From Ruegeria atlantica (GTDB lineage Bacteria; Pseudomonadota; Alphaproteobacteria; Rhodobacterales; Rhodobacteraceae): DNA of 64,000 nt. Positions within the stretch are counted from its first letter, which is position 1, and every line of letters begins with the position of its first letter. The stretch is taken from positions 62,001 through 126,000 of the forward strand of contig NZ_CYPU01000073.1 in assembly GCF_001458195.1 (NCBI RefSeq), read 5' to 3'. The position numbers and the translations under genes are program-made. This document shows, piece by piece, positions 36,317-44,786 of the stretch. Under the pieces are notes generated by a model that saw only the letters and a list, made by a program, of their open reading frames with translations, was not told the origin of the DNA and did not search any database.

Positions 36317-37106
36317 GTCCAGTATCAGAACGGGAATTGAATTCAGCGCGACGGCAATTGCCGTCATTGGCGCTGCTTGGGCCGGTAAGTCATATTTCGA
36401 AAACTGGATGCAGGATACGATCGAAAAGGCGGTCGAGGATAAGGTTATCATACTCGAACAGCTGCAACTGGCGGACCTTCTAGCCTACTACGGCTATCCC
36501 GACGAGGCCATCGAAGAACTTAAGCTGATCAGCGACCGAATTACCGTCCTTGAAAGTGATAATAAACGCAAAATTGCATTCTACGACAGGTATTTGGACG
36601 CGGTCGCGCTTTCAGAAAATACGTTGAAATACGAACCGGAAATCCGGTTGCTCAAAGATGTGTTCAGCACCGTGATGCAGACAGACGGGTGGCATGACGA
36701 AAATCTGGCATATGTCTCGATGTTCCTGCCAGAGGCACGCGCAGACGATGCATTTTTTGACGCGCAGGTGATCGGGCGGCTTAACCTTGCGGTACATCAA
36801 TACGAAGTCGAGAGCGACTTTGAGGGGCTTGAAAGTGCGTTTGATACCCTTGCGCTTGCCTATTTGTGTCGCGGCGATCAGGAAAGTGCGCAGGCTTCGA
36901 TTGAACGCGCTGCCGAGATGATGCCATTCGACTATTTTCTGGTTTACCCGCTGATGGGCGCTGATGTGATTGCCGAAGATCCGGAGATCGAAAAGCTGAA
37001 CGCTGTCTGCCCTCAAAACGTCTCCCGAGGCTATGGGGCGCTGCTGCAAGAGCTTTACTCGGGTGAGAATCCATTTCGCGACTTGATAAGAGAGTATTCT
37101 GAATGA
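36306..37106 (+). CDS. Membrane-anchored TPR-like protein of unknown function, embedded in the leucine operon
   Basis: The 266-residue protein has one hydrophobic segment at about residues 11-27 ([15 protein letters not shown]), then a largely helical, acidic domain with helix pairs resembling two or three degenerate TPRs ([15 protein letters not shown] near residue 60; [20 protein letters not shown] near 190). I recognise no enzymatic motif. It overlaps the acyl-CoA synthetase gene by 11 bases and mccB by 4 (ATGA), so it is certainly part of the transcript and probably coupled in translation. Its base composition is less GC-rich than its neighbours (for example AGTGATAATAAACGC around 36556), which may hint at later acquisition. 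Confidence 0.82.
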   Translation: MADKSSIRTGIEFSATAIAVIGAAWAGKSYFENWMQDTIEKAVEDKVIILEQLQLADLLAYYGYPDEAIEELKLISDRITVLESDNKRKIAFYDRYLDAVALSENTLKYEPEIRLLKDVFSTVMQTDGWHDENLAYVSMFLPEARADDAFFDAQVIGRLNLAVHQYEVESDFEGLESAFDTLALAYLCRGDQESAQASIERAAEMMPFDYFLVYPLMGADVIAEDPEIEKLNAVCPQNVSRGYGALLQELYSGENPFRDLIREYSE

Positions 37107-38707
37107 AGCTGCAATCTGCTGCTCTGCCTTCGTCTCAAGGTTTTCAACAAAACCGCGCGGCTCATCTCGACGCGTTGGCGCAAATCGCCGACGCCGCCGA
37201 CGTCGCACGCATGGGCGGAGGCGAGAAATCCCGCGCGCGACATGAATCGCGGGGCAAGATGCTGCCGCGTCGTAGGGTGGCGAACTTGCTCGATCCGGGC
37301 TCTCCGTTTTTGGAAATCGGCGCGACCGCAGCGCATGACATGTATAATAACGCGGCCCCCAGCGCCGGTGTGATTGCGGGTATCGGCCGGGTGCAGGGAC
37401 AAGAGGTCATGGTGGTGTGCAACGATGCCACCGTGAAGGGCGGCACCTATTATCCGATGTCAGTCAAGAAGCACTTACGCGCGCAGGAGATAGCCGAAGA
37501 AAACCAACTGCCGTGTATTTATCTGGTCGACAGTGGCGGCGCGAACCTGCCCAATCAGGATGAGGTGTTTCCCGATCGGGATCACTTTGGCCGCATCTTC
37601 TATAACCAAGCGCGGATGAGCGCGAAGGGCATCCCGCAAATCGCTGTAGTGATGGGGTCGTGTACGGCTGGCGGGGCCTACGTGCCCGCGATGTCGGATG
37701 TAACGATCATCGTCAGGGAACAGGGCACCATCTTTCTCGCCGGACCACCTTTGGTCAAGGCCGCGACCGGTGAGGTGGTCAGCGCCGAAGATCTGGGGGG
37801 CGGAGATGTCCATACGCGCCTGTCCGGGGTGGCTGATTATCTGGCCGAGGATGACGCCCACGCACTGGCTTTGGCGCGGCGGGCTGTCGGATCGCTGAAC
37901 CGGCGCAAGCCACAGACGGTGGATTGGGCCAACCCCGAGGATCCGGCCTATGACCCCGAAGAAATTCTGGGCGTCGTCCCTACCGAACTGCGCACACCTT
38001 ATGACATCCGAGAGGTGATCGCGCGATTGGTCGATGGCTCGCGCTTTGACGAATTCAAGCCGCGCTTTGGTGAAACGCTGGTGACCGGGTTCGCTCATGT
38101 CAAAGGCTGCCCGGTCGGGATCATCGCCAATAACGGCGTGCTGTTTTCCGAGGCTGCACAGAAGGGCGCGCATTTTGTCGAGCTGTGTTCGCAGCGCAAA
38201 ATTCCATTGGTGTTCCTGCAGAACATCACCGGCTTCATGGTTGGCCGCAAATACGAAAACGAAGGCATCGCGCGGCATGGGGCCAAGATGGTGACAGCGG
38301 TGGCCACAACCAATGTGCCGAAAATCACCATGCTGGTGGGTGGCTCGTTCGGAGCGGGGAACTACGGCATGTCGGGCCGGGCTTACCAACCGAGGTTCCT
38401 ATGGACATGGCCGAACTCGCGCATTTCCGTGATGGGTGGAGAGCAGGCGGCGGGTGTTCTGGCTACCGTCAAGCGGGACGGGATTGAACGCCAAGGCGGA
38501 ACTTGGTCGGCGGAAGAAGAGGCCGGCTTCAAGCGCCCCACGCTGGAGATGTTCGAAGAACAATCCCATCCGCTCTATGCCTCAGCGCGGCTGTGGGACG
38601 ACGGAATTATCGACCCGCGCAAAAGCCGGGACGTGCTGTCCTTGTCGTTGAACGCGGCACTGAATGCGCCGATTGAGGAGACACGCTTTGGCGTGTTCAG
38701 GATGTAA
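37103..38707 (+). CDS. mccB: Methylcrotonyl-CoA carboxylase, carboxyltransferase (beta) subunit
   Basis: MccB transfers carboxyl from biotin to 3-methylcrotonyl-CoA to give 3-methylglutaconyl-CoA. The 534-residue product is a full acyl-CoA carboxyltransferase with two crotonase-like halves; characteristic parts are [35 protein letters not shown], and [18 protein letters not shown] in the second half. It partners with MccA encoded 430 bases downstream. The ATG overlaps the stop of the preceding gene (ATGA). Propionyl- or geranyl-CoA carboxylase beta chains are related, but the neighbourhood (ivd, mccA, HMG-CoA lyase, hydratase) points to methylcrotonyl-CoA. Confidence 0.95.
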   Translation: MKLQSAALPSSQGFQQNRAAHLDALAQIADAADVARMGGGEKSRARHESRGKMLPRRRVANLLDPGSPFLEIGATAAHDMYNNAAPSAGVIAGIGRVQGQEVMVVCNDATVKGGTYYPMSVKKHLRAQEIAEENQLPCIYLVDSGGANLPNQDEVFPDRDHFGRIFYNQARMSAKGIPQIAVVMGSCTAGGAYVPAMSDVTIIVREQGTIFLAGPPLVKAATGEVVSAEDLGGGDVHTRLSGVADYLAEDDAHALALARRAVGSLNRRKPQTVDWANPEDPAYDPEEILGVVPTELRTPYDIREVIARLVDGSRFDEFKPRFGETLVTGFAHVKGCPVGIIANNGVLFSEAAQKGAHFVELCSQRKIPLVFLQNITGFMVGRKYENEGIARHGAKMVTAVATTNVPKITMLVGGSFGAGNYGMSGRAYQPRFLWTWPNSRISVMGGEQAAGVLATVKRDGIERQGGTWSAEEEAGFKRPTLEMFEEQSHPLYASARLWDDGIIDPRKSRDVLSLSLNAALNAPIEETRFGVFRM

Positions 38708-38708
38708 G

Positions 38709-39134
38709 ATGAGCACCGACCTGGAAAAAATAAAAGCGCGTTACCCCGATGCACAGACGTTCAAATTCGGCGACAGTGCAATCATGAGTGCCGAGCTTTT
38801 AGCGCTGGTTCGGGCAGGGCAAAAAACGGCAACCTGCGGCGCTCTGCGCGATTATCCCGAAGGTAGCCTTGATACCCCGGTTGTTGGGCGGCGCGATATT
38901 GCCCTTGAATGGGATGATCGTCCCGCATTGGTGATTGAGACGGTCGAGGTTTCGATCTGCCGCTATTGTGACATGACCGAAGACTTCGCCTTGGCCGAAT
39001 GTGAAAACGAAACGTTAGACGGGTGGCGCGAGGATCACCGGCGTTACTTTGAGCGTAACGGCGGGTTTGATCCGGAGATGGAATTGCTTTGCGAACGGTT
39101 CCGCCTGATCGAAGACCTGGTGGATAAGGGCTAA
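38709..39134 (+). CDS. ASCH domain protein between mccB and mccA
   Basis: The 141-residue protein has an ASCH (PUA-like) domain: KTATCGALRDYPEGSLDTP followed by RPALVIETVEVSICRYCDMTEDFALAECE and a C-terminal LDGWREDHRRYFER. ASCH proteins are thought to bind RNA or nucleotides, and several are amidohydrolases of N4-acetylcytidine (YqfB type); which applies here is unknown. The ATG is one base past the mccB stop region, and mccA starts 3 bases after its stop, so it sits tightly between the two subunits of a carboxylase. It has no obvious place in leucine breakdown. Confidence 0.88.
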   Translation: MSTDLEKIKARYPDAQTFKFGDSAIMSAELLALVRAGQKTATCGALRDYPEGSLDTPVVGRRDIALEWDDRPALVIETVEVSICRYCDMTEDFALAECENETLDGWREDHRRYFERNGGFDPEMELLCERFRLIEDLVDKG

Positions 39135-39137
39135 ACT

Positions 39138-41066
39138 ATGTTCAAAAAAATCCTGATTGCCAACCGGGGCGAGATTGCTTGTCGGGTGATGGAAACCGCT
39201 CAGAAAATGGGTGTAACTTGCGTGGCTGTGTTTTCTGATGCTGATGCGTCGGCCAGGCATGTGCAGATGGCGGACGAAGCTGTTCATATTGGTGGTGCGG
39301 CGCCGGCCGAGAGCTATCTCAAGGGCGACGTGATCATTCAAGCCGCGCTCGATACCGGGGCGCAGGCGATCCATCCGGGTTATGGATTTCTCTCGGAAAA
39401 CCCCGATTTCGTGGATGCGGTCGAGGCGGCTGGCCTGACCTTCATTGGCCCTTCGGCGAATGCGATCCGCAAGATGGGTCTCAAAGACGCGGCCAAGGTA
39501 TTGATGGAGCAGGCGGGCGTGCCGGTTGTTCCGGGGTATCACGGCGACAATCAGGACCCCGAGCATCTGGCGGGTGCGGCCGACACGATTGGCTATCCGG
39601 TCCTGATCAAGGCCGTCGCGGGTGGCGGTGGCAAAGGCATGCGGCTGGTCGAGCGGCCCGCAGATTTTACCGAGGCATTGGACAGCGCCCGGGGTGAGGC
39701 CCGCACCGCATTTGGCAATGATGCTGTTCTGGTCGAGAAATTCGTCTCCAAGCCCCGCCATATCGAGGTTCAGGTGTTTGGCGACGGCACCCATGCGGTG
39801 CATCTGTTTGAACGCGACTGCTCGCTGCAACGGCGGCACCAGAAAGTGATTGAAGAAGCGCCGGCCCCCGGCATGACTGTTGAGATGCGCGAGGCGATGG
39901 GGCAGGCGGGCGTACGTGCCGCCGAGGCCATCGGTTACAAAGGCGCGGGGACGGTTGAATTCATCGTGGATGCCTCGGGCGGGCTGCGTCCGGACCGTTT
40001 CTGGTTCATGGAGATGAACACCCGCCTGCAGGTGGAGCATCCGGTGACCGAGGCGATCACCGGCGTCGACCTTGTCGAATGGCAGTTGCGTGTTGCGGCG
40101 GGCGAGAGCCTGCCGAAGCAGCAGAGTGACCTGTCGATCTCAGGCCATTCCTTCGAAGCGCGGCTTTATGCCGAGGACGTGCCAAAGGGCTTTCTGCCGG
40201 CGACCGGTACACTGACCCATCTGCGCTTCCCGGCGGCATGCCGCGCAGATAGCGGCGTGCGTGCGGGTGATACGATCAGCCCCTGGTATGATCCGATGAT
40301 CGCGAAGGTGATCGTGCACGGCCCCACACGCGCTGTCGCATTGGAACAGTTGCACCGCGCCCTAAAAGGCACTGAGGTTGCGGGGACAGTCACGAACCTT
40401 TGCTTTCTGGGCGCACTGACGCGGCATCCGGGCTTTGCCGTCGGTGATGTTGATACTGGCCTGATTGGTCGCGATCTGGACGCGCTGGCCCGTGCAGAGC
40501 CGATCCCGGCGTCTTCGATCGTCGCGGCCGCGATGACGGCTTTGGATCTGGTGGATACAGATGAGGAAACAGGGTTTTCGCTGTGGGCCCCACTGCATCG
40601 CGCGGTCCAGTTGCGGGCAGGTGATGGTATTGATCTGGACGTTCAGGTAGAAGGTCAGAACCGTCAGGTCTGGCAGGTCCGAGAGCAAACGATCCTTGCC
40701 CAGCGCGGTCCGGGCGGTTGGATGATCGACGGAGCCCCTATGCCGCGCGTGTCTGTCTCGGGTTCGCAGATCACAGTCTTTGAAAACTATGGTCAAGTCC
40801 TGAAAATTGTTGATCCATTGGACCGCGACGCCGGTGCCGCTGGCGACACCAATGTGATTGAGGCCCCGATGCCGGGTCTGGTCAAAGCTGTCTTTGCGCA
40901 GGTGGGTCAAGCCGTGCAAGAAGGCGACCGGCTGGCAATCCTTGAAGCCATGAAAATGGAACATTCCCTGCAGGCTGCCCGTGACGGCATCGTTGCCGAA
41001 GTGCTGGCTGATGCCGGGGCGCAGGTCGAGGCTGGGGCCGCGTTGGTCCGGCTGGAGGAGGAATGA
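39138..41066 (+). CDS. mccA: Methylcrotonyl-CoA carboxylase, biotin-carrying (alpha) subunit
   Basis: The 642-residue subunit holds biotin carboxylase and the biotin carrier. The N-terminal ATP-grasp domain begins FKKILIANRGEIACRVM and contains the ATP loop VAGGGGKGMRLV and EMNTRLQVEHPVTE. A BT-type linker domain follows, then a C-terminal biotinyl domain with the biotinylated Lys606 in LEAMKMEHSL. It carboxylates biotin with bicarbonate and ATP and hands the group to MccB. It starts 3 bases after the ASCH gene. Its biotin must be attached by BirA, encoded at 60821 in this window. Confidence 0.96.
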   Translation: MFKKILIANRGEIACRVMETAQKMGVTCVAVFSDADASARHVQMADEAVHIGGAAPAESYLKGDVIIQAALDTGAQAIHPGYGFLSENPDFVDAVEAAGLTFIGPSANAIRKMGLKDAAKVLMEQAGVPVVPGYHGDNQDPEHLAGAADTIGYPVLIKAVAGGGGKGMRLVERPADFTEALDSARGEARTAFGNDAVLVEKFVSKPRHIEVQVFGDGTHAVHLFERDCSLQRRHQKVIEEAPAPGMTVEMREAMGQAGVRAAEAIGYKGAGTVEFIVDASGGLRPDRFWFMEMNTRLQVEHPVTEAITGVDLVEWQLRVAAGESLPKQQSDLSISGHSFEARLYAEDVPKGFLPATGTLTHLRFPAACRADSGVRAGDTISPWYDPMIAKVIVHGPTRAVALEQLHRALKGTEVAGTVTNLCFLGALTRHPGFAVGDVDTGLIGRDLDALARAEPIPASSIVAAAMTALDLVDTDEETGFSLWAPLHRAVQLRAGDGIDLDVQVEGQNRQVWQVREQTILAQRGPGGWMIDGAPMPRVSVSGSQITVFENYGQVLKIVDPLDRDAGAAGDTNVIEAPMPGLVKAVFAQVGQAVQEGDRLAILEAMKMEHSLQAARDGIVAEVLADAGAQVEAGAALVRLEEE

Positions 41067-41069
41067 ACT

Positions 41070-41129
41070 GTCCCCTTCTCGAACAACGTGGCACAGTCGG
41101 ATCGAATGCGGCAATCAGAGAAGGACACA
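41070..41129 (+). promoter_or_regulatory. Possible hairpin covering the mvaB ribosome site
   Basis: TGTCC-CC-TTCTC (41070-41080, bulged CC) can pair with GAGAAGGACA (41118-41127), giving 10 pairs across a 37-base loop. The right arm contains AAGGA, the Shine-Dalgarno of the downstream HMG-CoA lyase gene. A 66-base gap here is unusual in an otherwise tightly packed operon. Confidence 0.3.
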
Positions 41130-41132
41130 GCA

Positions 41133-41987
41133 ATGGGTGAACGGGTCGAAATCTTCGAAGTAGGTCCGCGCGACGGTCTGCAAAACGAAAAGCGCGAAAT
41201 TGCCGTGGCGGAAAAAGTGGCGCTGGTCGATTGCCTGAGCAAGGCCGGTTTTAACCGCATCGAAGTGGCCAGTTTTGTCTCGCCCAAATGGGTGCCGCAA
41301 ATGGCGGGCAGCGCGGACGTGTTGGCCGGGATCAAACGGGCCGACGGCGTCCGGTATGGAGCGCTGACACCGAACATGCAGGGATACGAAGACGCTTTGG
41401 CCGCAAAGGCGGATGAGATCGCGGTATTCGCTTCGGCTTCGGAAGGGTTTTCAAAAGCCAATATCAACGCGACTATTGAAGAATCCATCGACCGCTTTGC
41501 CCCGATTCTTGAAGCTGCGCGCCACATCGACCTGCCAGTACGTGGGTATGTGTCCTGCGTGACTGATTGCCCCTATGACGGACCAACACCGCCCGAGAAA
41601 GTGGCTGAAGTTGCGGACCGGCTGTTCTCGTTGGGATGTTACGAAGTATCGCTGGGGGATACGATCGGGCAGGGCACGCCCGACACTATCGCCCATATGT
41701 TGCTGGCCGTGCGCGAACGCGTTCCGATGACGCGGCTGGCGGGGCATTTCCACGACACCAACGAGCGGGCCATCGACAATATCGACGCTGCGCTGGCGCT
41801 GGGCGTTCGGGTTTTCGACAGCGCCGTTGGCGGTTTGGGCGGGTGTCCTTACGCGCCGGGCGCCGCCGGAAACGTCGCCACCGAAGCTGTTGTGGCTCAT
41901 TTGGAGCGGCTTGGATATCAGACCGGCCTCGACCTTGCGGTCATTGAAGAGGCCGCGCAGATGGCGCGCGCCATGCGATCCCAGTAA
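41133..41987 (+). CDS. mvaB: Hydroxymethylglutaryl-CoA lyase
   Basis: The enzyme cleaves 3-hydroxy-3-methylglutaryl-CoA to acetoacetate and acetyl-CoA, the last step of leucine breakdown. The 284-residue TIM barrel starts with EIFEVGPRDGLQNEK (metal and substrate Asp/Arg), has the HFHDTNERAIDN metal-ligand histidines and the active-site cysteine loop GGLGGCPYAPGAAGNVATE near residue 235. The start at 41133 is set by AAGGA eight bases upstream; an in-frame open stretch begins at 41088 but has no site. The hydratase gene follows 9 bases later. Confidence 0.96.
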   Translation: MGERVEIFEVGPRDGLQNEKREIAVAEKVALVDCLSKAGFNRIEVASFVSPKWVPQMAGSADVLAGIKRADGVRYGALTPNMQGYEDALAAKADEIAVFASASEGFSKANINATIEESIDRFAPILEAARHIDLPVRGYVSCVTDCPYDGPTPPEKVAEVADRLFSLGCYEVSLGDTIGQGTPDTIAHMLLAVRERVPMTRLAGHFHDTNERAIDNIDAALALGVRVFDSAVGGLGGCPYAPGAAGNVATEAVVAHLERLGYQTGLDLAVIEEAAQMARAMRSQ

Positions 41988-41996
41988 GGAGCGGAC

Positions 41997-42785
41997 ATGT
42001 TTGAAACGATTGCGGTGACCACGGACGCGCGCGGTGTGGCCACTCTGACCCTGAACCGTGCCGACAAGCACAACGCCATGTCGGCCCAGATGATCACCGA
42101 TCTTACGCAAGCCGCGCACCAGCTTGGAACCGACGACGCCGTGCGTGTTGTTGTACTGACCGGTGCGGGCAAAAGCTTTTGTGCTGGCGGTGATCTTGGG
42201 TGGATGCAATCTCAGATGGCGGCAGAATCCGAGACCCGGTTTGTCGAGGCGCGTAAGCTGGCCGAAATGTTGCAGGCGCTGAACACGTTGCCCAAACCGC
42301 TAATCGGCGCGATCCACGGCAATGCCTTTGGCGGCGGTGTGGGATTGGCGTCGGTTTGTGACGTAACGATCGGAGTGGAAACGGTCAAAATGGGGCTGAC
42401 AGAGACCAAGCTGGGGCTGATCCCGGCCACGATTGGCCCCTATGTCATCGCCCGCATGGGCGAAGCCCGCGCGCGGCGCGTGTTCATGTCGGCCCGGGTC
42501 TTCGAAGCCGCAGAAGCTGTAAAGCTGGGCCTGCTGGCCAGAATTGTGCCCGCTGCCGACCTGAATGATGCGGTTGAGTCCGAAGTCCTGCCCTATCTTA
42601 CCTGTGCACCCGGCGCGGTGGCATCGGCCAAGCAATTGGTTCGCCAGCTGGGGCCGCGCATTGACGATGCCGTGATCGACCACACGATCCGCGAGCTGGT
42701 TGACAGGTGGGAAACCGAAGAGGCCAAGGAGGGAATCGGCGCATTCTTTGAAAAAAGAAAACCTGCATGGATTAGTAAGGTTTAG
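41997..42785 (+). CDS. liuC: Enoyl-CoA hydratase, probable methylglutaconyl-CoA hydratase
   Basis: The 262-residue crotonase-fold protein has the CoA/oxyanion-hole segments TGAGKSFCAGGDLGWM and GAIHGNAFGGGVGLASVCD. In this gene order it should hydrate 3-methylglutaconyl-CoA to HMG-CoA, the step between MccAB and the lyase. A generic enoyl-CoA hydratase role cannot be excluded by sequence alone. AAGGAG precedes the ATG. It is the last gene of the leucine cluster; no clear intrinsic terminator separates it from the nuo promoter region. Confidence 0.9.
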   Translation: MFETIAVTTDARGVATLTLNRADKHNAMSAQMITDLTQAAHQLGTDDAVRVVVLTGAGKSFCAGGDLGWMQSQMAAESETRFVEARKLAEMLQALNTLPKPLIGAIHGNAFGGGVGLASVCDVTIGVETVKMGLTETKLGLIPATIGPYVIARMGEARARRVFMSARVFEAAEAVKLGLLARIVPAADLNDAVESEVLPYLTCAPGAVASAKQLVRQLGPRIDDAVIDHTIRELVDRWETEEAKEGIGAFFEKRKPAWISKV

Positions 42786-42837
42786 GCGCCACTTGTGATG
42801 TGGCCGCGATTGTGTGGGTGACCTTCTGGGACAGAGC

Positions 42838-42933
42838 TTCGATAAGTCGAATATTAACCCCCTGTGCGTTTGTGTTCGGTTGACCCTCTGACCCCGCAGG
42901 GATAGAGAATGTCCAGTCAACACGCCAATTGAC
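42838..42933 (+). promoter_or_regulatory. nuo operon promoter region with two dyads
   Basis: In the 188-base gap before nuoA, TTCGA-TAAG-TCGAA (42838-42851) and GTCAA-N8-TTGAC (42916-42933) are short inverted repeats. Between them TTGACC (42880-42885) with TAGAGA 17 bases later, or GAGAAT 19 bases later, is the best sigma-70-type promoter I can find. No terminator-like hairpin isolates it from liuC, so some read-through is possible. I see no gene in the gap. Confidence 0.35.
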
Positions 42934-42973
42934 GGCGCTCCCTTTCAGGGTATGCGCAGGAAAGGAGCTGTAC

Positions 42974-43339
42974 GTGGAAGACCTATTGCGGGATTATCTC
43001 CCGATTCTGGTGTTTCTGGCCGTAGCTGTGGGCCTTGGAATCGTTTTGATTCTGGCGGCAGTCGTTCTGGCGGTCCGCAATCCCGACCCCGAGAAAGTCA
43101 GCGCATATGAATGTGGTTTCAACGCGTTCGATGATGCGCGGATGAAGTTTGATGTCCGGTTCTATCTGGTCGCGATTCTCTTCATCATATTCGACTTGGA
43201 AATCGCGTTTCTGTTCCCCTGGGCTGTCGGCTTCAAGGACATCAGCGATGTTGGCTTCTGGTCCATGATCGTGTTCCTGGGCGTTCTGACCATCGGCTTT
43301 GCCTATGAATGGAAGAAGGGGGCCCTGGAATGGGAGTGA
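42974..43339 (+). CDS. nuoA: NADH-quinone oxidoreductase subunit A
   Basis: The 121-residue small membrane subunit of complex I has three helices. The conserved loop between helices 1 and 2 ([23 protein letters not shown], the cysteine-bearing loop near the quinone channel) is in its usual place, as is [12 protein letters not shown]. The start is GTG at 42974 behind AAAGGAG; the open frame extends 15 codons further without a site. It is the first gene of the nuo operon and its end overlaps nuoB. Confidence 0.96.
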   Translation: MEDLLRDYLPILVFLAVAVGLGIVLILAAVVLAVRNPDPEKVSAYECGFNAFDDARMKFDVRFYLVAILFIIFDLEIAFLFPWAVGFKDISDVGFWSMIVFLGVLTIGFAYEWKKGALEWE

Positions 43340-43863
43340 TGACGGGTGCAAACACCGCCGGCGTCGACAAAAAAGTCGCCACCCAGGCCCTAAATGCCGA
43401 GCTGCAGGACAAAGGGTTTCTGCTGACCTCGACCGAGGACATCATCAACTGGGCTCGCACCGGCTCGCTGCACTGGATGACTTTCGGTCTGGCCTGCTGC
43501 GCGGTTGAGATGATGCACACCTCGATGCCGCGTTACGATGCGGAACGGTTTGGCATCGCACCCCGTGCTTCCCCCCGTCAGTCGGACGTGATGATCGTGG
43601 CTGGCACCCTGACCAACAAGATGGCCCCCGCTCTGCGCAAAGTTTATGACCAGATGCCCGAGCCGCGCTATGTAATCTCAATGGGCTCCTGCGCCAATGG
43701 TGGCGGCTACTACCACTACTCATATTCAGTTGTGCGTGGCTGCGACCGTATTGTTCCAGTGGACATCTACGTCCCCGGCTGCCCCCCGACCGCTGAGGCG
43801 CTGCTGTACGGTCTGATGCAGTTGCAACGCAAAATCCGCCGTACCGGCACCATCGTGCGCTGA
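43330..43863 (+). CDS. nuoB: NADH-quinone oxidoreductase subunit B
   Basis: NuoB carries the terminal 4Fe-4S cluster N2 that reduces quinone. The 177-residue product has the four cluster cysteines: adjacent Cys56-Cys57 in [10 protein letters not shown], Cys121 in GSCANGGG and Cys151 in [12 protein letters not shown]. The ATG at 43330 overlaps the nuoA end by 10 bases and has AAGGGGG upstream; an ATG at 43339 is an alternative. Confidence 0.97.
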   Translation: MGVMTGANTAGVDKKVATQALNAELQDKGFLLTSTEDIINWARTGSLHWMTFGLACCAVEMMHTSMPRYDAERFGIAPRASPRQSDVMIVAGTLTNKMAPALRKVYDQMPEPRYVISMGSCANGGGYYHYSYSVVRGCDRIVPVDIYVPGCPPTAEALLYGLMQLQRKIRRTGTIVR

Positions 43864-43874
43864 GGAGAGAGTTG

Positions 43875-44480
43875 ATGAGCGAAGCACTCAAAGAACTCGG
43901 CACCCAGCTGGAGTTGAAGCGAACTGATTGTGTTCTGTCCTGGGACGTGACCCATGGTGAGTTGAACGTAGATGTGGCGCTGTCGAACGTTGTGGAATTC
44001 ATTGAATTCCTGAAGTCCGACCGCGGCTGCCAGTTCTCCACGCTCGTCGATATCACCGGCGTCGACTACCCGGAACGGGCCAAGCGTTTTGACGTGGTTT
44101 ATCACTTCCTGTCGATGTATCAGAACCAGCGTATCCGCCTGCGGGTCTCGATCCGCGAAGAGGACATGGTGCCTTCGATCGTGGATGTGCATCCCTCGGC
44201 CAATTGGTTTGAGCGCGAAGTGTTCGACATGTTCGGCATCTTGTTCTCAGGCCACCCGGATCTGCGGCGCATCCTGACCGACTATGGATTCCGTGGCTAT
44301 CCGCTGCGCAAGGATTTCCCAACCACAGGATACACCGAAGTCCGATATGACGAGGCCCAAAAGCGCGTTGTGTATGAGCCGGTGTCGCTAGTCCAGGAAT
44401 ACCGTCAGTTCGATTTCATGTCCCCGTGGGAGGGCGCGAATTACATACTGCCGGGTGATGAAAAGCAGGAGGCCGAATAA
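43875..44480 (+). CDS. nuoC: NADH-quinone oxidoreductase subunit C
   Basis: The 201-residue 30-kDa hydrophilic subunit belongs to the connecting module. The family signature is in [34 protein letters not shown] (split across residues 110-145). It is a separate gene here, unlike the NuoCD fusion of E. coli. GAGGAG precedes the ATG at 43875. Its stop overlaps the start of a tiny membrane ORF (TAATG). Confidence 0.96.
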   Translation: MSEALKELGTQLELKRTDCVLSWDVTHGELNVDVALSNVVEFIEFLKSDRGCQFSTLVDITGVDYPERAKRFDVVYHFLSMYQNQRIRLRVSIREEDMVPSIVDVHPSANWFEREVFDMFGILFSGHPDLRRILTDYGFRGYPLRKDFPTTGYTEVRYDEAQKRVVYEPVSLVQEYRQFDFMSPWEGANYILPGDEKQEAE

Positions 44481-44653
44481 TGGGTGGCATTTGGTGGCTG
44501 ATCCTGTCTGCGCTGACCATCATCCCGATGGTGAAGATATTGCCGTTTTTCGGGATCAATAAATTCTGGTGCCTTCTTTGTCTGGTTCCATTCGGCACGA
44601 TCGCGTTGCTGTGGTGGGTCGGGCTTAAACTACAAGAGTTGGAGCGCCGATAA
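44480..44653 (+). CDS. Tiny membrane protein between nuoC and nuoD
   Basis: The 57-residue frame starts [16 protein letters not shown] and has two hydrophobic segments (about 3-17 and 28-48), with GINKFWCLLCLVP between and a charged end (LQELERR). The ATG shares a base with the nuoC stop (TAATG) and has GGAGG ten bases upstream, so translation is very plausible. It is followed one base later by the next tiny frame. I know no named family; unassigned frames are known in related Rhodobacter and Paracoccus nuo/nqo clusters. Confidence 0.65.
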   Translation: MGGIWWLILSALTIIPMVKILPFFGINKFWCLLCLVPFGTIALLWWVGLKLQELERR

Positions 44654-44654
44654 G

Positions 44655-44786
44655 ATGCTGATGCTGCTGGGGGAACTGATCGCTTTGGGTGCGCTGGGGG
44701 TCCTGCTGGCAGGGGCTGCGGCCAAGGCTGCCGAGGCGGAAAAGGTCCGGGTTCGGGCTGATGCTAAAAAGAAACGGGGGCGTTGA
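44655..44786 (+). CDS. Tiny Ala/Leu-rich membrane protein upstream of nuoD
   Basis: The 43-residue frame has one hydrophobic helix at about residues 3-22 ([18 protein letters not shown]) and then a strongly basic tail ([16 protein letters not shown]), as in a single-span protein with the tail in the cytoplasm. Its stop overlaps the nuoD ATG (TGATG). GGAG lies 14 bases before the ATG. It could encode a real small protein or act only to couple nuoD translation. Confidence 0.5.
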   Translation: MLMLLGELIALGALGVLLAGAAAKAAEAEKVRVRADAKKKRGR

